Source: Bacteroidota bacterium
GTDB lineage: Bacteria; Bacteroidota; Bacteroidia; Chitinophagales; Saprospiraceae
NCBI GenBank assembly: GCA_006226345.1
Contig: SBHD01000226.1
Coordinates: 1-34,054, forward strand
Direction: 5' to 3'
DNA length: 34,054 bases
Positions 1 through 8,900 of this stretch are shown here, piece by piece. A program made the translations under genes and the position numbers. The notes beneath the pieces are model-generated. The model was not told where the DNA came from. It ran no database searches and worked only from the letters and a program-made list of their open reading frames with translations. Positions within the stretch are counted from its first letter, which is position 1; each line of letters begins with the position of its first letter.

Positions 1-129
1 GTACTGAACCAGGTACGGAACGAAAAATAGGCGAAGTATTCAGGATCAATGGCTTGCATTACGGCCAGCATGAAAAGTTTAAATCACTTCAATAACCAAT
101 TCTGTGAACCATTAAAAAAATAAAGAAAA
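1..129. other. Left flank, no confident gene
   Basis: No gene is assigned here. On the plus strand one frame closes at a stop at 28-30 and another at 93-95; either could be the tail of an upstream gene. On the minus strand an ATG at 71 opens a frame to the window edge (MLAVMQAIDPEYF...), with a second ATG at 59. It has a somewhat more coding-like third-position composition than the plus frames, so a divergent gene start is possible. The 60 bases before the sheath gene are AT-rich and would suit a leader, but I see no TAnnTTTG promoter box. In related loci the DUF4255 terminator gene often sits near the sheath gene, and it may lie just outside this window. Confidence 0.3.
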
Positions 130-1563
130 ATGGCACTGTATAAGACACCAGGGGTCTACATCGAGGAAATTCCCAAGTTCCCGCCGTCGATAGCGCCGGT
201 GGAAACCGCTATTCCGGCTTTTATCGGGTATACGGAAAAAGCGGAAGACCAGGTTGCCGACGATCTGTTGCTGAAACCAACACGGATCTCGTCGATGGTA
301 GAATATGAAACCTATTTCGGCGGGCCACAACCCGAAGAGGATATTGAAGTCACCATTTATGTCCAAACGGACGGCAGTGGTAATGAAACCAGTATAAAGG
401 CGGTAGCAACGCTGGATGAAGCGGATCGCTCCAAGCACAATATGTATTATGCGCTGCAATTGTTCTTCGCCAATGGAGGTGGCCCCTGCTACATTATCTC
501 CGTAAAGACCTATCTCACTTTTGGTGGGGCCTTGGTTAAAACGGATCTGGATGAAGGTTTGAAAGCCCTGGCAAAAGAAGACGAGCCGACGATAATCGTA
601 TTCCCGGAGGCGCAACAGCTGGGTATAAGCGACTATAAAGGTCTGCATGATGATGCCCTGACGCAGTGTGCAACGCTGAAAGACCGGTTTGTGATCATGG
701 ACCTCCACGGTGATACTATTTCATTGTCCAACCCGGCGGCCAACCTCTTAACGGCTGTAGGTAACTTCCGGACGAATGGGATCGGTGCAAATAACCTGAA
801 GTATGGTGCTGTGTACGGTCCGAATATCGAAACGATCCTGGATTTCGCCATTGACGAGACCAAGGTGCAGGTAGTGGTCGATACCGATGGTACAGCAGCG
901 GCAGGAGTGGCGCTGAATACACTGGAGGCCGGCAACAACCGCCATTACCAGTTAGCGAAAGCCGCTATCCGGGACTTCCCTTGCAAAATGCCGCCGAGTT
1001 CCAGTATGGCTGGTATTTATGCTGCTACAGACAATAGCCGCGGGGTCTGGAAAGCGCCTGCCAACGTGAGTGTAAATGCGGTGATCAAACCCACGATCCA
1101 GTTCTCTAACGTCGAGCAGGACCAGATGAATGTGGATGCCACATCCGGGAAGTCTGTGAACGCCATCCGGGCCTTCATCGGCAAAGGCACCCTCGTCTGG
1201 GGCGCCCGTACGCTGGCTGGTAACGACAACGAGTGGCGTTATGTGAATGTCCGCCGTTTCTTCAATTTCGTAGAAGAATCGGTCAAAAAAGCTACCGAAC
1301 AGTTTGTATTTGAGCCTAACGATGCCAATACCTGGGTGAAAGTCCAGGCTATGATCGAAAATTTCCTGACTACACTGTGGCGCCAGGGCGCCCTGCAGGG
1401 AGTAAAACCCGAACACGCCTTTTACGTTGCAGTCGGACTGGGAAAGACCATGACCCCGTTGGATATCCTGGAAGGCCGTATGATCATTGAGATCGGTATG
1501 GCAGCCGTTCGCCCGGCTGAATTCATCATTCTGCGCTTCTCGCACAAGATGGCCGAATCCTAA
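130..1563 (+). CDS. eCIS contractile sheath protein (Afp2/3/4-like)
   Basis: Structural subunit of the contractile outer sheath that drives the inner tube out of the particle. The 477-residue protein opens with the sheath signature YKTPGVYIEEIPKFPPSIAPV and ends with the sheath-type strand IEIGMAAVRPAEFIILRFSHK. The middle (about 90-200, NGGGPCYIISV and following) matches the usual sheath core. An ATG with an A-rich upstream region and this conserved start fix the N-terminus. It is the first recognised gene of the array and lies 58 bases before the tube gene. Afp carries three sheath paralogues; only one is visible here, so others may lie upstream or this system may use a single sheath. Family assignment is firm; which Afp paralogue it matches is not resolved. 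Confidence 0.95.
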   Translation: MALYKTPGVYIEEIPKFPPSIAPVETAIPAFIGYTEKAEDQVADDLLLKPTRISSMVEYETYFGGPQPEEDIEVTIYVQTDGSGNETSIKAVATLDEADRSKHNMYYALQLFFANGGGPCYIISVKTYLTFGGALVKTDLDEGLKALAKEDEPTIIVFPEAQQLGISDYKGLHDDALTQCATLKDRFVIMDLHGDTISLSNPAANLLTAVGNFRTNGIGANNLKYGAVYGPNIETILDFAIDETKVQVVVDTDGTAAAGVALNTLEAGNNRHYQLAKAAIRDFPCKMPPSSSMAGIYAATDNSRGVWKAPANVSVNAVIKPTIQFSNVEQDQMNVDATSGKSVNAIRAFIGKGTLVWGARTLAGNDNEWRYVNVRRFFNFVEESVKKATEQFVFEPNDANTWVKVQAMIENFLTTLWRQGALQGVKPEHAFYVAVGLGKTMTPLDILEGRMIIEIGMAAVRPAEFIILRFSHKMAES

Positions 1564-1621
1564 AAGAGCCGGATACCCCGGCCTGTTCACCTATTCCATC
1601 ATCAATTAAACTCAACATATC

Positions 1622-2056
1622 ATGGCTCAGGAATATCCATTACCCCGGTATCACTATCAGATTGACTGGGGTGGCGCCAAGATCAGTTTTACCGAAGTTA
1701 CCGGCATGGACATGCAGGTGGAAGTGATCGAGTACCGACACTCCGACAGCAAGGATTTCAGCAAGATCAAAATGCCCGGAATGCGAAAGTTCAGCAACAT
1801 CACGCTGAAACGCGGCAAGTTCGAAAACGACTTCGACTACAACGACTGGTTCGGTGAAATCGCCAATGAACGGGTCAGCGGCCGCCGCGATGTGGTCATT
1901 CGCCTGCTCAATGAAAAACATGAGCCCGTAGCCGTGTGGAAGGCGCAGCGCTGCTTCCCGGTAAAGGTCACAACACCGGATCTGAAATCCGATGCCAATG
2001 AAGTGGCGATCGAGTCCATGGAAATCGCGCACGAAGGGCTCACGCTGGTCCGCTAA
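1622..2056 (+). CDS. eCIS inner tube protein (Afp1-like)
   Basis: Subunit of the rigid inner tube (phage T4 gp19/Hcp-like fold; conserved phage tail region protein family) that stacks as hexamers inside the sheath and holds cargo. The 144-residue length is typical. Visible family features are the opening PLPRYHYQIDWGG, the SFTEVTGMDMQVEVIEYRHSD segment near residues 21-42, KMPGMRKFSNITLKRG near 50-66, and a C-terminal IESMEIAHEGLTL. It is followed 10 bases later by a second, related tube gene, as in afp1/afp5-type pairs. No promoter is seen in the 58-base gap before it, so it is probably cotranscribed with the sheath gene. Confidence 0.94.
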   Translation: MAQEYPLPRYHYQIDWGGAKISFTEVTGMDMQVEVIEYRHSDSKDFSKIKMPGMRKFSNITLKRGKFENDFDYNDWFGEIANERVSGRRDVVIRLLNEKHEPVAVWKAQRCFPVKVTTPDLKSDANEVAIESMEIAHEGLTLVR

Positions 2057-2066
2057 TACGTTGATC

Positions 2067-2510
2067 ATGGCAACTGTCGATTATTATCCGCCCCTCGGGT
2101 TCTATTATAAGGTGGAATTCAGTATCAGCCGGCAGAAGAATGATGTTCGGTTCCAGTCGGTCTCTGGACTTTCGGTAGAGTATGATTACGAAAGTTTCAA
2201 GGAAGGCGGGGAGAACCGGTTTGAGCACAAACTTCCGGTGCGGACCAAATATTCCGACATGGTGCTTCGCCGTGGGATGCTGACCGATTCGGATGTGTAT
2301 AAATGGTGCCTGAAGGCTTTTCGCGACCGGGAATTCGAACCGGCGGACCTGAACATCATTTTGATGAATGAAAAAGGTGAGCCGCTTCGTACCTGGAGCA
2401 TCACGCATGCCATTCCGAAAAAATGGTCGGTGAGCGATCTGAACGCCAATGAGAATGCCATCGTGATCGAAACCCTTGAACTGACGTACCGATACTTTAC
2501 CATCCATTGA
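2067..2510 (+). CDS. eCIS second inner tube / tube initiator protein (Afp5-like)
   Basis: The 147-residue paralogue of the preceding tube protein. It shares the layout GFYYKVEFSI..., a VSGLSVEYDYESFKEGG loop, the KYSDMVLRRGMLTDSD strand, and a C-terminal IETLELTYRYF. Afp5-like copies form the first tube ring on the spike, and its position just before the afp6- and afp7-like genes fits that role; which copy is the initiator is inferred from order. The start is placed at ATG 2067 (MATVDYYPP) because the family begins at this point. An upstream in-frame ATG at 1992 would read the end of the previous gene in another frame and adds a low-complexity peptide unlike the family. Confidence 0.92.
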   Translation: MATVDYYPPLGFYYKVEFSISRQKNDVRFQSVSGLSVEYDYESFKEGGENRFEHKLPVRTKYSDMVLRRGMLTDSDVYKWCLKAFRDREFEPADLNIILMNEKGEPLRTWSITHAIPKKWSVSDLNANENAIVIETLELTYRYFTIH

Positions 2511-2512
2511 AT

Positions 2513-2704
2513 ATGCCGATCGAAATCAAGGAACTCGTCATAAAAGTTACGGTCAGTGAAGACCGGTCCGCAAACAACCGTTCTGCCGGGAATGGGGAGC
2601 AGAGCGCGCGCCGTAAAAAAGGCGGTGCCAAAGAACGCAACGACCTGGTAGCGGAATGTGTGGAACAGGTACTGCAAATCCTTCAATCTAAAAACGAGCG
2701 CTAA
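2513..2704 (+). CDS. Small eCIS protein, DUF5908 family (Afp6-like position)
   Basis: A 63-residue protein beginning MPIEIKELVIKVTV, the characteristic start of the DUF5908 family of small proteins found in contractile injection loci. The N-terminal half looks like one or two beta strands, followed by a charged, Lys/Arg/Ser-rich linker (about 20-45) and a short amphipathic C-terminal helix (NDLVAECVEQVLQILQ). It occupies the slot of afp6, between the second tube gene and the LysM gene. The ATG at 2513 lies 2 bases after the preceding stop; a TTG two codons earlier is possible but less likely. Its stop overlaps the next start (TAATG). The molecular role is unknown. Confidence 0.8.
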   Translation: MPIEIKELVIKVTVSEDRSANNRSAGNGEQSARRKKGGAKERNDLVAECVEQVLQILQSKNER

Positions 2705-3411
2705 TGCCTTTAGCTGGTAAACTGGAAAAAATGCTGATCCTGGGATTCAAGGATTCAGAGGAAGCCGAAAACGGTGGTGTGGCGGAAGCCAAAGCCAACG
2801 GGGCTTACTATGAAGCCCTGATCAACCCGGAGTCGTATTCGCTGGCGTACAAGCTCAAGTTTTCCGATGAAGGGCAGGGCCAGGGCACCAGCGGCACGCA
2901 GTTGAAGTATGAGTACACCGAACCGGAGGAGATCACCTTTGAATTCCTGTTTGACAACACCGGCATCATCGACGGCCGGCCGCGTGAGCATGTAGCCGAT
3001 GATATCGAGGAATTCAAAAAGGTAGTGGTCGGATACCAGGGCGATTCGCACGAGCCACTTCATTTCAAGCTGGTTTGGGGGCAGAATTCCATTTTTAAAG
3101 GCCGGGTCACAGAAGTGGATATCACCTACAAGCTGTTCAAGCCGGACGGTACACCGATCCGGGCGGTGGCCAAGGTAACGTTCAAAAGTAGTATTGAAGA
3201 AGAAAAACGGGCGGCAACAGAAGACCGAAATTCTCCCGACCTGTCGCACGTACGTACCGTTAAACTCGGTGATACCCTTCCGTTGATGTGCTACCGCATT
3301 TATGGCGACCCCCGCTATTACCTGCAGGTGGCTGCCGTAAACGAACTCAATAATTTTCGCGACCTGGAACCCGGGACACAACTTGTTTTTCCACCCATAG
3401 AAAAACAATAA
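2704..3411 (+). CDS. LysM-containing tube/baseplate adaptor (Afp7-like)
   Basis: The 235-residue protein linking inner tube and baseplate spike, equivalent to Afp7 or phage gp53/gp54-like hub adaptors. The N-terminal two thirds (about 35-165) match the CIS tube-adaptor domain: YEALINPESYSLAY, then EEITFEFLFDNTGII and FKGRVTEVDITYKLF. The C-terminal 50 residues form a LysM domain (VRTVKLGDTLPLMCYRIYG ... LEPGTQLVFPP). In T4-like particles this LysM-type module binds baseplate partners rather than peptidoglycan; that role is inferred here. The start overlaps the previous stop by one base, and the VgrG-like gene follows after 15 bases. Residues 15-32 (EEAENGGVAEAKANG) form a small lineage-specific insertion. 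Confidence 0.92.
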   Translation: MPLAGKLEKMLILGFKDSEEAENGGVAEAKANGAYYEALINPESYSLAYKLKFSDEGQGQGTSGTQLKYEYTEPEEITFEFLFDNTGIIDGRPREHVADDIEEFKKVVVGYQGDSHEPLHFKLVWGQNSIFKGRVTEVDITYKLFKPDGTPIRAVAKVTFKSSIEEEKRAATEDRNSPDLSHVRTVKLGDTLPLMCYRIYGDPRYYLQVAAVNELNNFRDLEPGTQLVFPPIEKQ

Positions 3412-3426
3412 AAACCGCTTTACCCT

Positions 3427-5199
3427 ATGGGCGTCAACAACAGCTCAACCATTCCAACGCCGGCCACACCGGATGTATGCACGGTCAAGATCCTGATCGG
3501 TGGCGAAGAAATATCCAGTGTGTTCGAGATCATGTCGGTCACCGTATCCCGGCAGTTCAACCGTATCCCGGCTGCAACGGTGATCATGCGGGATGGCGAA
3601 GCGGCCACGGCTACTTTCCGCGCCAGTAATACCGAGCATTTTATCCCGGGAAAAAACATTGAGATCCAACTCGGCTACCGCGCTCAGGATGAGGCTGTCT
3701 TTAAGGGCATTATCATTAAAAACAGCATCAAAGTGCGGCAAAACGGCAGCATGCTTATTATTGATTGCCGGGACGAAGCCGTAAAGATGACTGCCGGTCG
3801 AAAAAGTTCCTATTTCACAGACCGGAAGGACAGCGATATACTGGAAGATGTGATCGGCACATACGGCCTGCAGCACGACATTGCTGCCACATCCGCTGAA
3901 CTGAAGGAGGTCGTGCAGTACGACAGCACAGACTGGGATTTTATCCTCTGCCGGGCAGAAGCCAACGGTCACCTGGTACGGGTGGAGGACGGCAAGGTCC
4001 TCTCGGGCCCGCCCGAGGTGAGTGCCGAGCCGGTCGTCCAGGTACAATACGGGGCTACCTTGCTCGAACTTGACGCCGAGATGGATGCCCGCTGGCAGAG
4101 TCCTGGAATCAAAGCGATGAGCTGGAATGCCACAGACCAGGAAGTCCTCGAGGCCGAGGCCAGCGAACCACCAACCACCGAAAACGGGAATATCCCGCCT
4201 GCCGACCTGGCTGATGTCCTTGGCGGTGAGGCACACGCACTGCTCCACGGGGGAAAGATCAGTCAGCCTGAACTGCAAGCCTGGGCCAATGGCCGGCTAC
4301 TGAAGGAGCGGTTGGCCAAGGTGCGCGGCCGGGCGCGTTTTCAGGGGCTGGCAAGTGTATTGCCCGGGCAAATAATTGAAGTCGCCGGAATAGGGGAGCG
4401 GTTTGAAGGCAAGCTGCTGGTGGCAGGTGTCCGCCACCAGGTGGCTGCCGGGAACTGGGAAACCGATGTCGAGTTTGGCCTCGACCCGCGCTTGTTTGCC
4501 GAAGTATATGATATCCGTCCCCTGCCGTCTGCCGGGCTGTTGCCGGCAGTTAGCGGTTTGCATACCGGAGTCGTGACGGTACTGGAAGGTGATCCCGATA
4601 ACGAATTTCGGATCAAGGTTCGGCTGCCCCTGGTCAGTACCGCTGAAGAAGGTGTCTGGGCTAGGATCGCCACGCTTGATGCCGGAAATGAGCGCGGTAC
4701 TTTTTTCCTGCCGGAGATCGGGGATGAGGTGCTGGTCGGTTTTCTGCATGATGATCCGCGCTACCCGGTTGTATTGGGTATGCTGCACAGCAGTGCCCAT
4801 CCGGCCCCGGAAACAGCGACGGATGACAACCACATCAAGAGCTACGTCAGCCGGGAAAAAATGGTCTTCCGGTTTGACGACGAGAATAAGGTCATCACCC
4901 TGGAGACCCCCTCCGGCAACAGCCTGGTGCTGTCAGAAGAGGATAAAGGCATCAAGATCACAGACGAGAACGGTAACACAATAACTCTGGATGATAATGG
5001 CATTACCATAGAAAGTACCAAGGATCTGATCCTGAAAGCAGCCAAAGATATCAAGATCGAAGGAACGAATATAAACATGGCCGCTACCGCAAACCTCAAG
5101 GTGGAGGGCAGTGGCAGTGCTGAGTTATCCGGCGCCAGCACTACTGTGAAAGGCAGTGCCAATACGGTGATCCAGGGAGGAATTGTACAGATAAACTAG
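3427..5199 (+). CDS. VgrG-like spike/hub protein (Afp8-like; gp27-gp5 fusion)
   Basis: The 590-residue trimeric spike that plugs the tube end and pierces the target envelope. Domain order is as expected: a gp27-like hub (about 10-360, with EIQLGYRAQDEAVFKGIII near 78-96), a gp5 OB-fold (about 377-460, HTGVVTVL... then EIGDEVLVGFLHDDPRYPVVLG), and a C-terminal triple beta-helix (about 480-590). The beta-helix shows its typical runs of DENGNTITLDDNGITIEST and KDIKIEGTNINM. There is no T4-like lysozyme insertion and no extra C-terminal effector domain, so it is structural. The next gene encodes the PAAR tip that should cap this beta-helix. Length and order match Afp8/Pvc8. Confidence 0.94.
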   Translation: MGVNNSSTIPTPATPDVCTVKILIGGEEISSVFEIMSVTVSRQFNRIPAATVIMRDGEAATATFRASNTEHFIPGKNIEIQLGYRAQDEAVFKGIIIKNSIKVRQNGSMLIIDCRDEAVKMTAGRKSSYFTDRKDSDILEDVIGTYGLQHDIAATSAELKEVVQYDSTDWDFILCRAEANGHLVRVEDGKVLSGPPEVSAEPVVQVQYGATLLELDAEMDARWQSPGIKAMSWNATDQEVLEAEASEPPTTENGNIPPADLADVLGGEAHALLHGGKISQPELQAWANGRLLKERLAKVRGRARFQGLASVLPGQIIEVAGIGERFEGKLLVAGVRHQVAAGNWETDVEFGLDPRLFAEVYDIRPLPSAGLLPAVSGLHTGVVTVLEGDPDNEFRIKVRLPLVSTAEEGVWARIATLDAGNERGTFFLPEIGDEVLVGFLHDDPRYPVVLGMLHSSAHPAPETATDDNHIKSYVSREKMVFRFDDENKVITLETPSGNSLVLSEEDKGIKITDENGNTITLDDNGITIESTKDLILKAAKDIKIEGTNINMAATANLKVEGSGSAELSGASTTVKGSANTVIQGGIVQIN

Positions 5200-5217
5200 A
5201 CTAAAATACGCGCAACT

Positions 5218-5487
5218 ATGCTACCTGCAGCCCGCATAACAGATATGATCGTAAGCATTGCCACCTCCGGCATCCCGACGCCTATACTACCCCCGGGTGC
5301 ATCTACGGTACTGATCGGCGGGTTGCCGGCTGCCCGAATGAGTGACACCTGCGGGCCTGACGCCATTATTAAAGGTTCAACTACCGTGCTGATCGGCGGG
5401 CTGCCGGCTGCCCGGATTGCAGATCCGACGGCTGCTGGCGGTGTGGTCATGCCGCCCGGGGCACCTACCGTGCTGATCGGTGGATAA
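5218..5487 (+). CDS. PAAR-domain spike tip protein (Afp10-like)
   Basis: An 89-residue single PAAR domain. It shows the diagnostic repeats: PAARITD at 3-9, then TVLIGGLPAAR(M/I)xD twice, and a terminal TVLIGG. PAAR proteins fold into a small metal-bound cone that sharpens the VgrG spike and can carry effectors. No extension domain follows, so this copy is only the tip. The repeated peptide is matched by near-identical DNA, with CTGATCGGCGGG recurring near 5311 and 5389. The gene sits 18 bases after the spike gene and 42 bases before the gp25 gene; order relative to Afp (where the gp25 gene comes first) is inverted. Confidence 0.93.
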   Translation: MLPAARITDMIVSIATSGIPTPILPPGASTVLIGGLPAARMSDTCGPDAIIKGSTTVLIGGLPAARIADPTAAGGVVMPPGAPTVLIGG

Positions 5488-5529
5488 CCTGAAGAACAAC
5501 GGACACTTTTAACCATAAAAACTACCGGT

Positions 5530-5973
5530 ATGAATCGTGCTTTTCTCGGCAGAGGCTGGTCTTTCCCCCCGACATTCACCCGTACACCGACCGGGGTAGT
5601 GATGCTGGAAGAAGAAGCAGATATCGCCTCCAGTCTGGAGATCCTGTTGAGCACGGCTCCTGGAGAGCGGGTGATGCTGCCCCAATACGGGTGCAACCTG
5701 GAAGAACTGCTTTTTGAGAGCCTGGATACCCGTATGAAGACTCTGATGGCCGATAAGGTACGTTCCGCCATTTTATACCACGAACCCCGGATCGAACTGG
5801 AAAAAGTAAAACTGGATGACAGCCGTGAGCTTGAAGGTGTGGTGCTGATCGAAGTGATCTATCGCGTCAAATCGACAAACTCCCGGTTCAACTTTGTCTA
5901 TCCCTTCTACAAAGAAGAAGGAACGGATATCAACCTGACCACCACTATTGATCTGCTGCCCGACAACGCCTGA
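5530..5973 (+). CDS. gp25-like baseplate wedge protein (Afp9-like)
   Basis: A 147-residue member of the GpW/gp25 family. T4 gp25 starts sheath polymerisation and is the most conserved baseplate wedge component. Family marks are FLGRGWSFPPTF near the N-terminus, EEEADIASSLEILLSTAPGE (about 28-47), the PQYGCNLEELLFE motif near 53-65, and DKVRSAILYHEPRIELEKV. The protein is full length and the start codon is conventional. The Afp11-like gene begins five bases after its stop, as expected for partners that assemble together in the wedge. Confidence 0.94.
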   Translation: MNRAFLGRGWSFPPTFTRTPTGVVMLEEEADIASSLEILLSTAPGERVMLPQYGCNLEELLFESLDTRMKTLMADKVRSAILYHEPRIELEKVKLDDSRELEGVVLIEVIYRVKSTNSRFNFVYPFYKEEGTDINLTTTIDLLPDNA

Positions 5974-5978
5974 CCGCT

Positions 5979-8900
5979 ATGTCTGATACTGCCAATTGCA
6001 ATCAAAATACCAATCCGCTCCGGCTCGTCCGGGAAGGTACGAGCCAGGACCAGCGCCTGTTCCAGGCACTGGATCCCGCGTATATCCCGGTGAATGAGCG
6101 CACACCGGCGCACGGGATGGTTTTTGCCAAAGCCATTGCTGAATGGCTGAAGTATTATGATCCGGGGAACAACCTTTCCGGCAACTGGGAGCAGTTTTTT
6201 CAGGAAGATGTGTCGGTGACACTGGCTCTGGCTTCAGTTCAGGATGTGGACGGCTACCGCGAAGCGATCAATTCCTATTTCATCTTTTTAAACGATCTCA
6301 CCAACGATTCAGACCTGCCGGGCTTGCGCCAGCATCTGGGTTATCTGTATAGTTGTGTCGGATCGCTGGCTTTACAACTCGACTTGTTCCTGGCCCGGTT
6401 GCCGCGTGAGCTGGAACTCTACGGCGCCCTTCAGAACCTGATCCAAACCCAACTGGCCGGTTCCTTTCAGCGTCTGATTGCCTACTATAAAGGCGGGGGA
6501 GCCGCTCATATTGAAGATGTGGCGCCAGACATCCGTATCATGGGTGCCGGGGTGATCCCGTTTGCCAATGTGCTGACGACCGGGTTGTCGACAGATTGGT
6601 TTGTGCACTCGGGTGCCCCGGACTGGACAGCCTATACCACGGGTATTCTGGCGGATAGTTCCATTTATGGCGCTGCTGCCGGAGACTTTGCCAGTATCAA
6701 CCATGCGGCCACACACAATTTGTTTACGGGTATTTTTGATCAATTCCTGAAGGTATATGCCCGTGTGATCAGGGATGCAAGACAGGCGCTGGATGCTACT
6801 CTGACCAACTGGGATACCCACGCGCCGCATTATGCGCTCTTTCTGGCGTTCCTGCGCTTATTCGAGTACGGCCGCACCGAAATGAACACCCTGACCAAAC
6901 GGCACCTCGATTTTTATTATAAAAATATCCTCCGGATCAAAGAAAAACCTGCAGAGCCCGGGCAGGCACACCTGTTGCTTGAACTGGCTAAACAGGTGCC
7001 GGATTTTGAACTGACGGCGGGAACAACTTTCAAGGCCGGTAAGGACGACCTCGGCAAAGAGGCCTTTTTTGCGGCTGACCGGGACTTTGTGGCGAACCAG
7101 GCCACGGTAGAAAACCTGAAATCAGTCTACCGGCATAAAAACCTGCCTGGAGATACCCTGCCCGGACAAAACAACCGATTCTTCGCTGCCCCGGTAGCCA
7201 ATTCCGAAGATGGTAACGGTGGCGAACTGTTGTCAGCCGACAAGTCCTGGCATCCGTTCTACCATAAAAAATACGACAATGGGGTACTCGAGGAGATCCT
7301 GACGCCCCGTGCGGAAATCGGCTTTGCCTTAGCTTCTCATTACCTGTGGCTGGCAGAAGGGACGCGAACCATTACCCTGGAGTTTTCCTTTGTGTCTAAC
7401 CCGCCGGCATTTGCCAACCATATTTCCTGCCGTTTGTCCGGTCCGAAAGGCTGGATCGAGGCCACACCGGTGGCCTTGTCCGGGGGGAAACAGGGGTTCA
7501 AAGTGACACTTTCCGGAAATGACCCGGCTGTTGTACCATACGATGTCAAAACCCACGGATATTCTTTTCAAACGGATCTGCCGGTACTGCTGGTGACGCT
7601 TCGGCAAGACGACACCAACCAGAATTATTTCTATTCCCATCTTCAGGATACAGCAGTTACCAGTATAGACCTCACGGTGAAAGTTGAAGGCTTGAAAACC
7701 CTTGCCGTTTCCAATGATTTTGGCCCGGTCGATCTTTCCAAACCATTTCAGCCGTTCGGCGCACAGCCCGTAAATGGCAGCAGCCTGACCATTGGCTCTA
7801 AAGAACTTTTCCAAAAAATCCCTACTGAAGTTTCCATGAACCTGCAGTGGCAAAATACGCCCGATCCTCATGGAACTGCCAATCCACAGATCAAGCGTTA
7901 TTATCTGGATGATGGCGAATGGAAATCCTATGGCGGCAATTATTCCATAGGGAGTACCAGTTTTAACCTGAATTATGCCGTTTCGAATTCTCAGATCGAG
8001 GGACCTGATTTCAGTGAGGCTGAATTATTTCAATCTTCGTCGAGGCAGGGATTCTTGCGCCTGCAGCTGACCAGTGATTTCGGGCAAAAGCAATTTCAGG
8101 ATGATCTGGTTGCCTATCTGATAGCAGGGGATACCACGAACCCGCCCCCACAACCACCTGTCGGTCCGGCTGCGGCCCGGCTCTCGGTAGATTATACAGC
8201 GGTGCAGACCATTACCCTGAACTCTGCTTCCCAAGGCGCCTACGACAACCGTACCGCCCGCTATATTCATGTTTATCCGTTCGGCCAGGCCGAGCAACAT
8301 CCGGCGATCCTGACCGCGGGCAGCAAGGTGTACCTGTTACCGCAATTCGAGTTTTTGGTGGATGGGGAGAAAAAAGAAAGTGAAGGCGAACTCTACATTG
8401 GCATTGCCCGGCTGGCGCCGCCCCAAAACCTGTCGTTATTGTTTCAGGTGGCGGATGGTACGGCGGACCCCTTGTCTATAAAGCCGCCTCAACACCTGCA
8501 CTGGAGCTACCTTCGCAACAACGAATGGATTGATTTTCAACCGAATGAAGTCGAGGATCAAACCAAAGGCCTGACACATTCGGGGCTGGTGGTGCTATCC
8601 GTACCAAGGGATGCCACCGATAGAAACACGCTGTTGCCCACGGGATTGCACTGGCTCCGGGTAGCGGTGGAAACCGAAACCGATGCGGTTTGTCGGGCAA
8701 TCGGAGTAGCGGCTCAGGCATTCCTGAGCACCTTTGCCGACCGAAATAACGACCCTGCATTTGCGGCAAATGTGTTGCCCGCAGGCACCATTAAAAAACT
8801 GGAAAGGCCGGATGCCGATGTTAAAAAAGTTGGACAACCCTTTGCTTCCTTTGGCGGCCGTGGACAAGAGCGTCCCGGTTCCTATTATACCCGGGTGAGC

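Noticed and set aside
1-71. Possible divergent gene start on the minus strand (ATG at 71)
   Set aside because: Only about 23 codons are visible and no family is recognised; two plus-strand frames are also open here, so it is mentioned only in the flank entry.
3427-5199. Evolved VgrG with a C-terminal effector domain
   Set aside because: The protein ends with the beta-helix at residue 590; no further domain is present.
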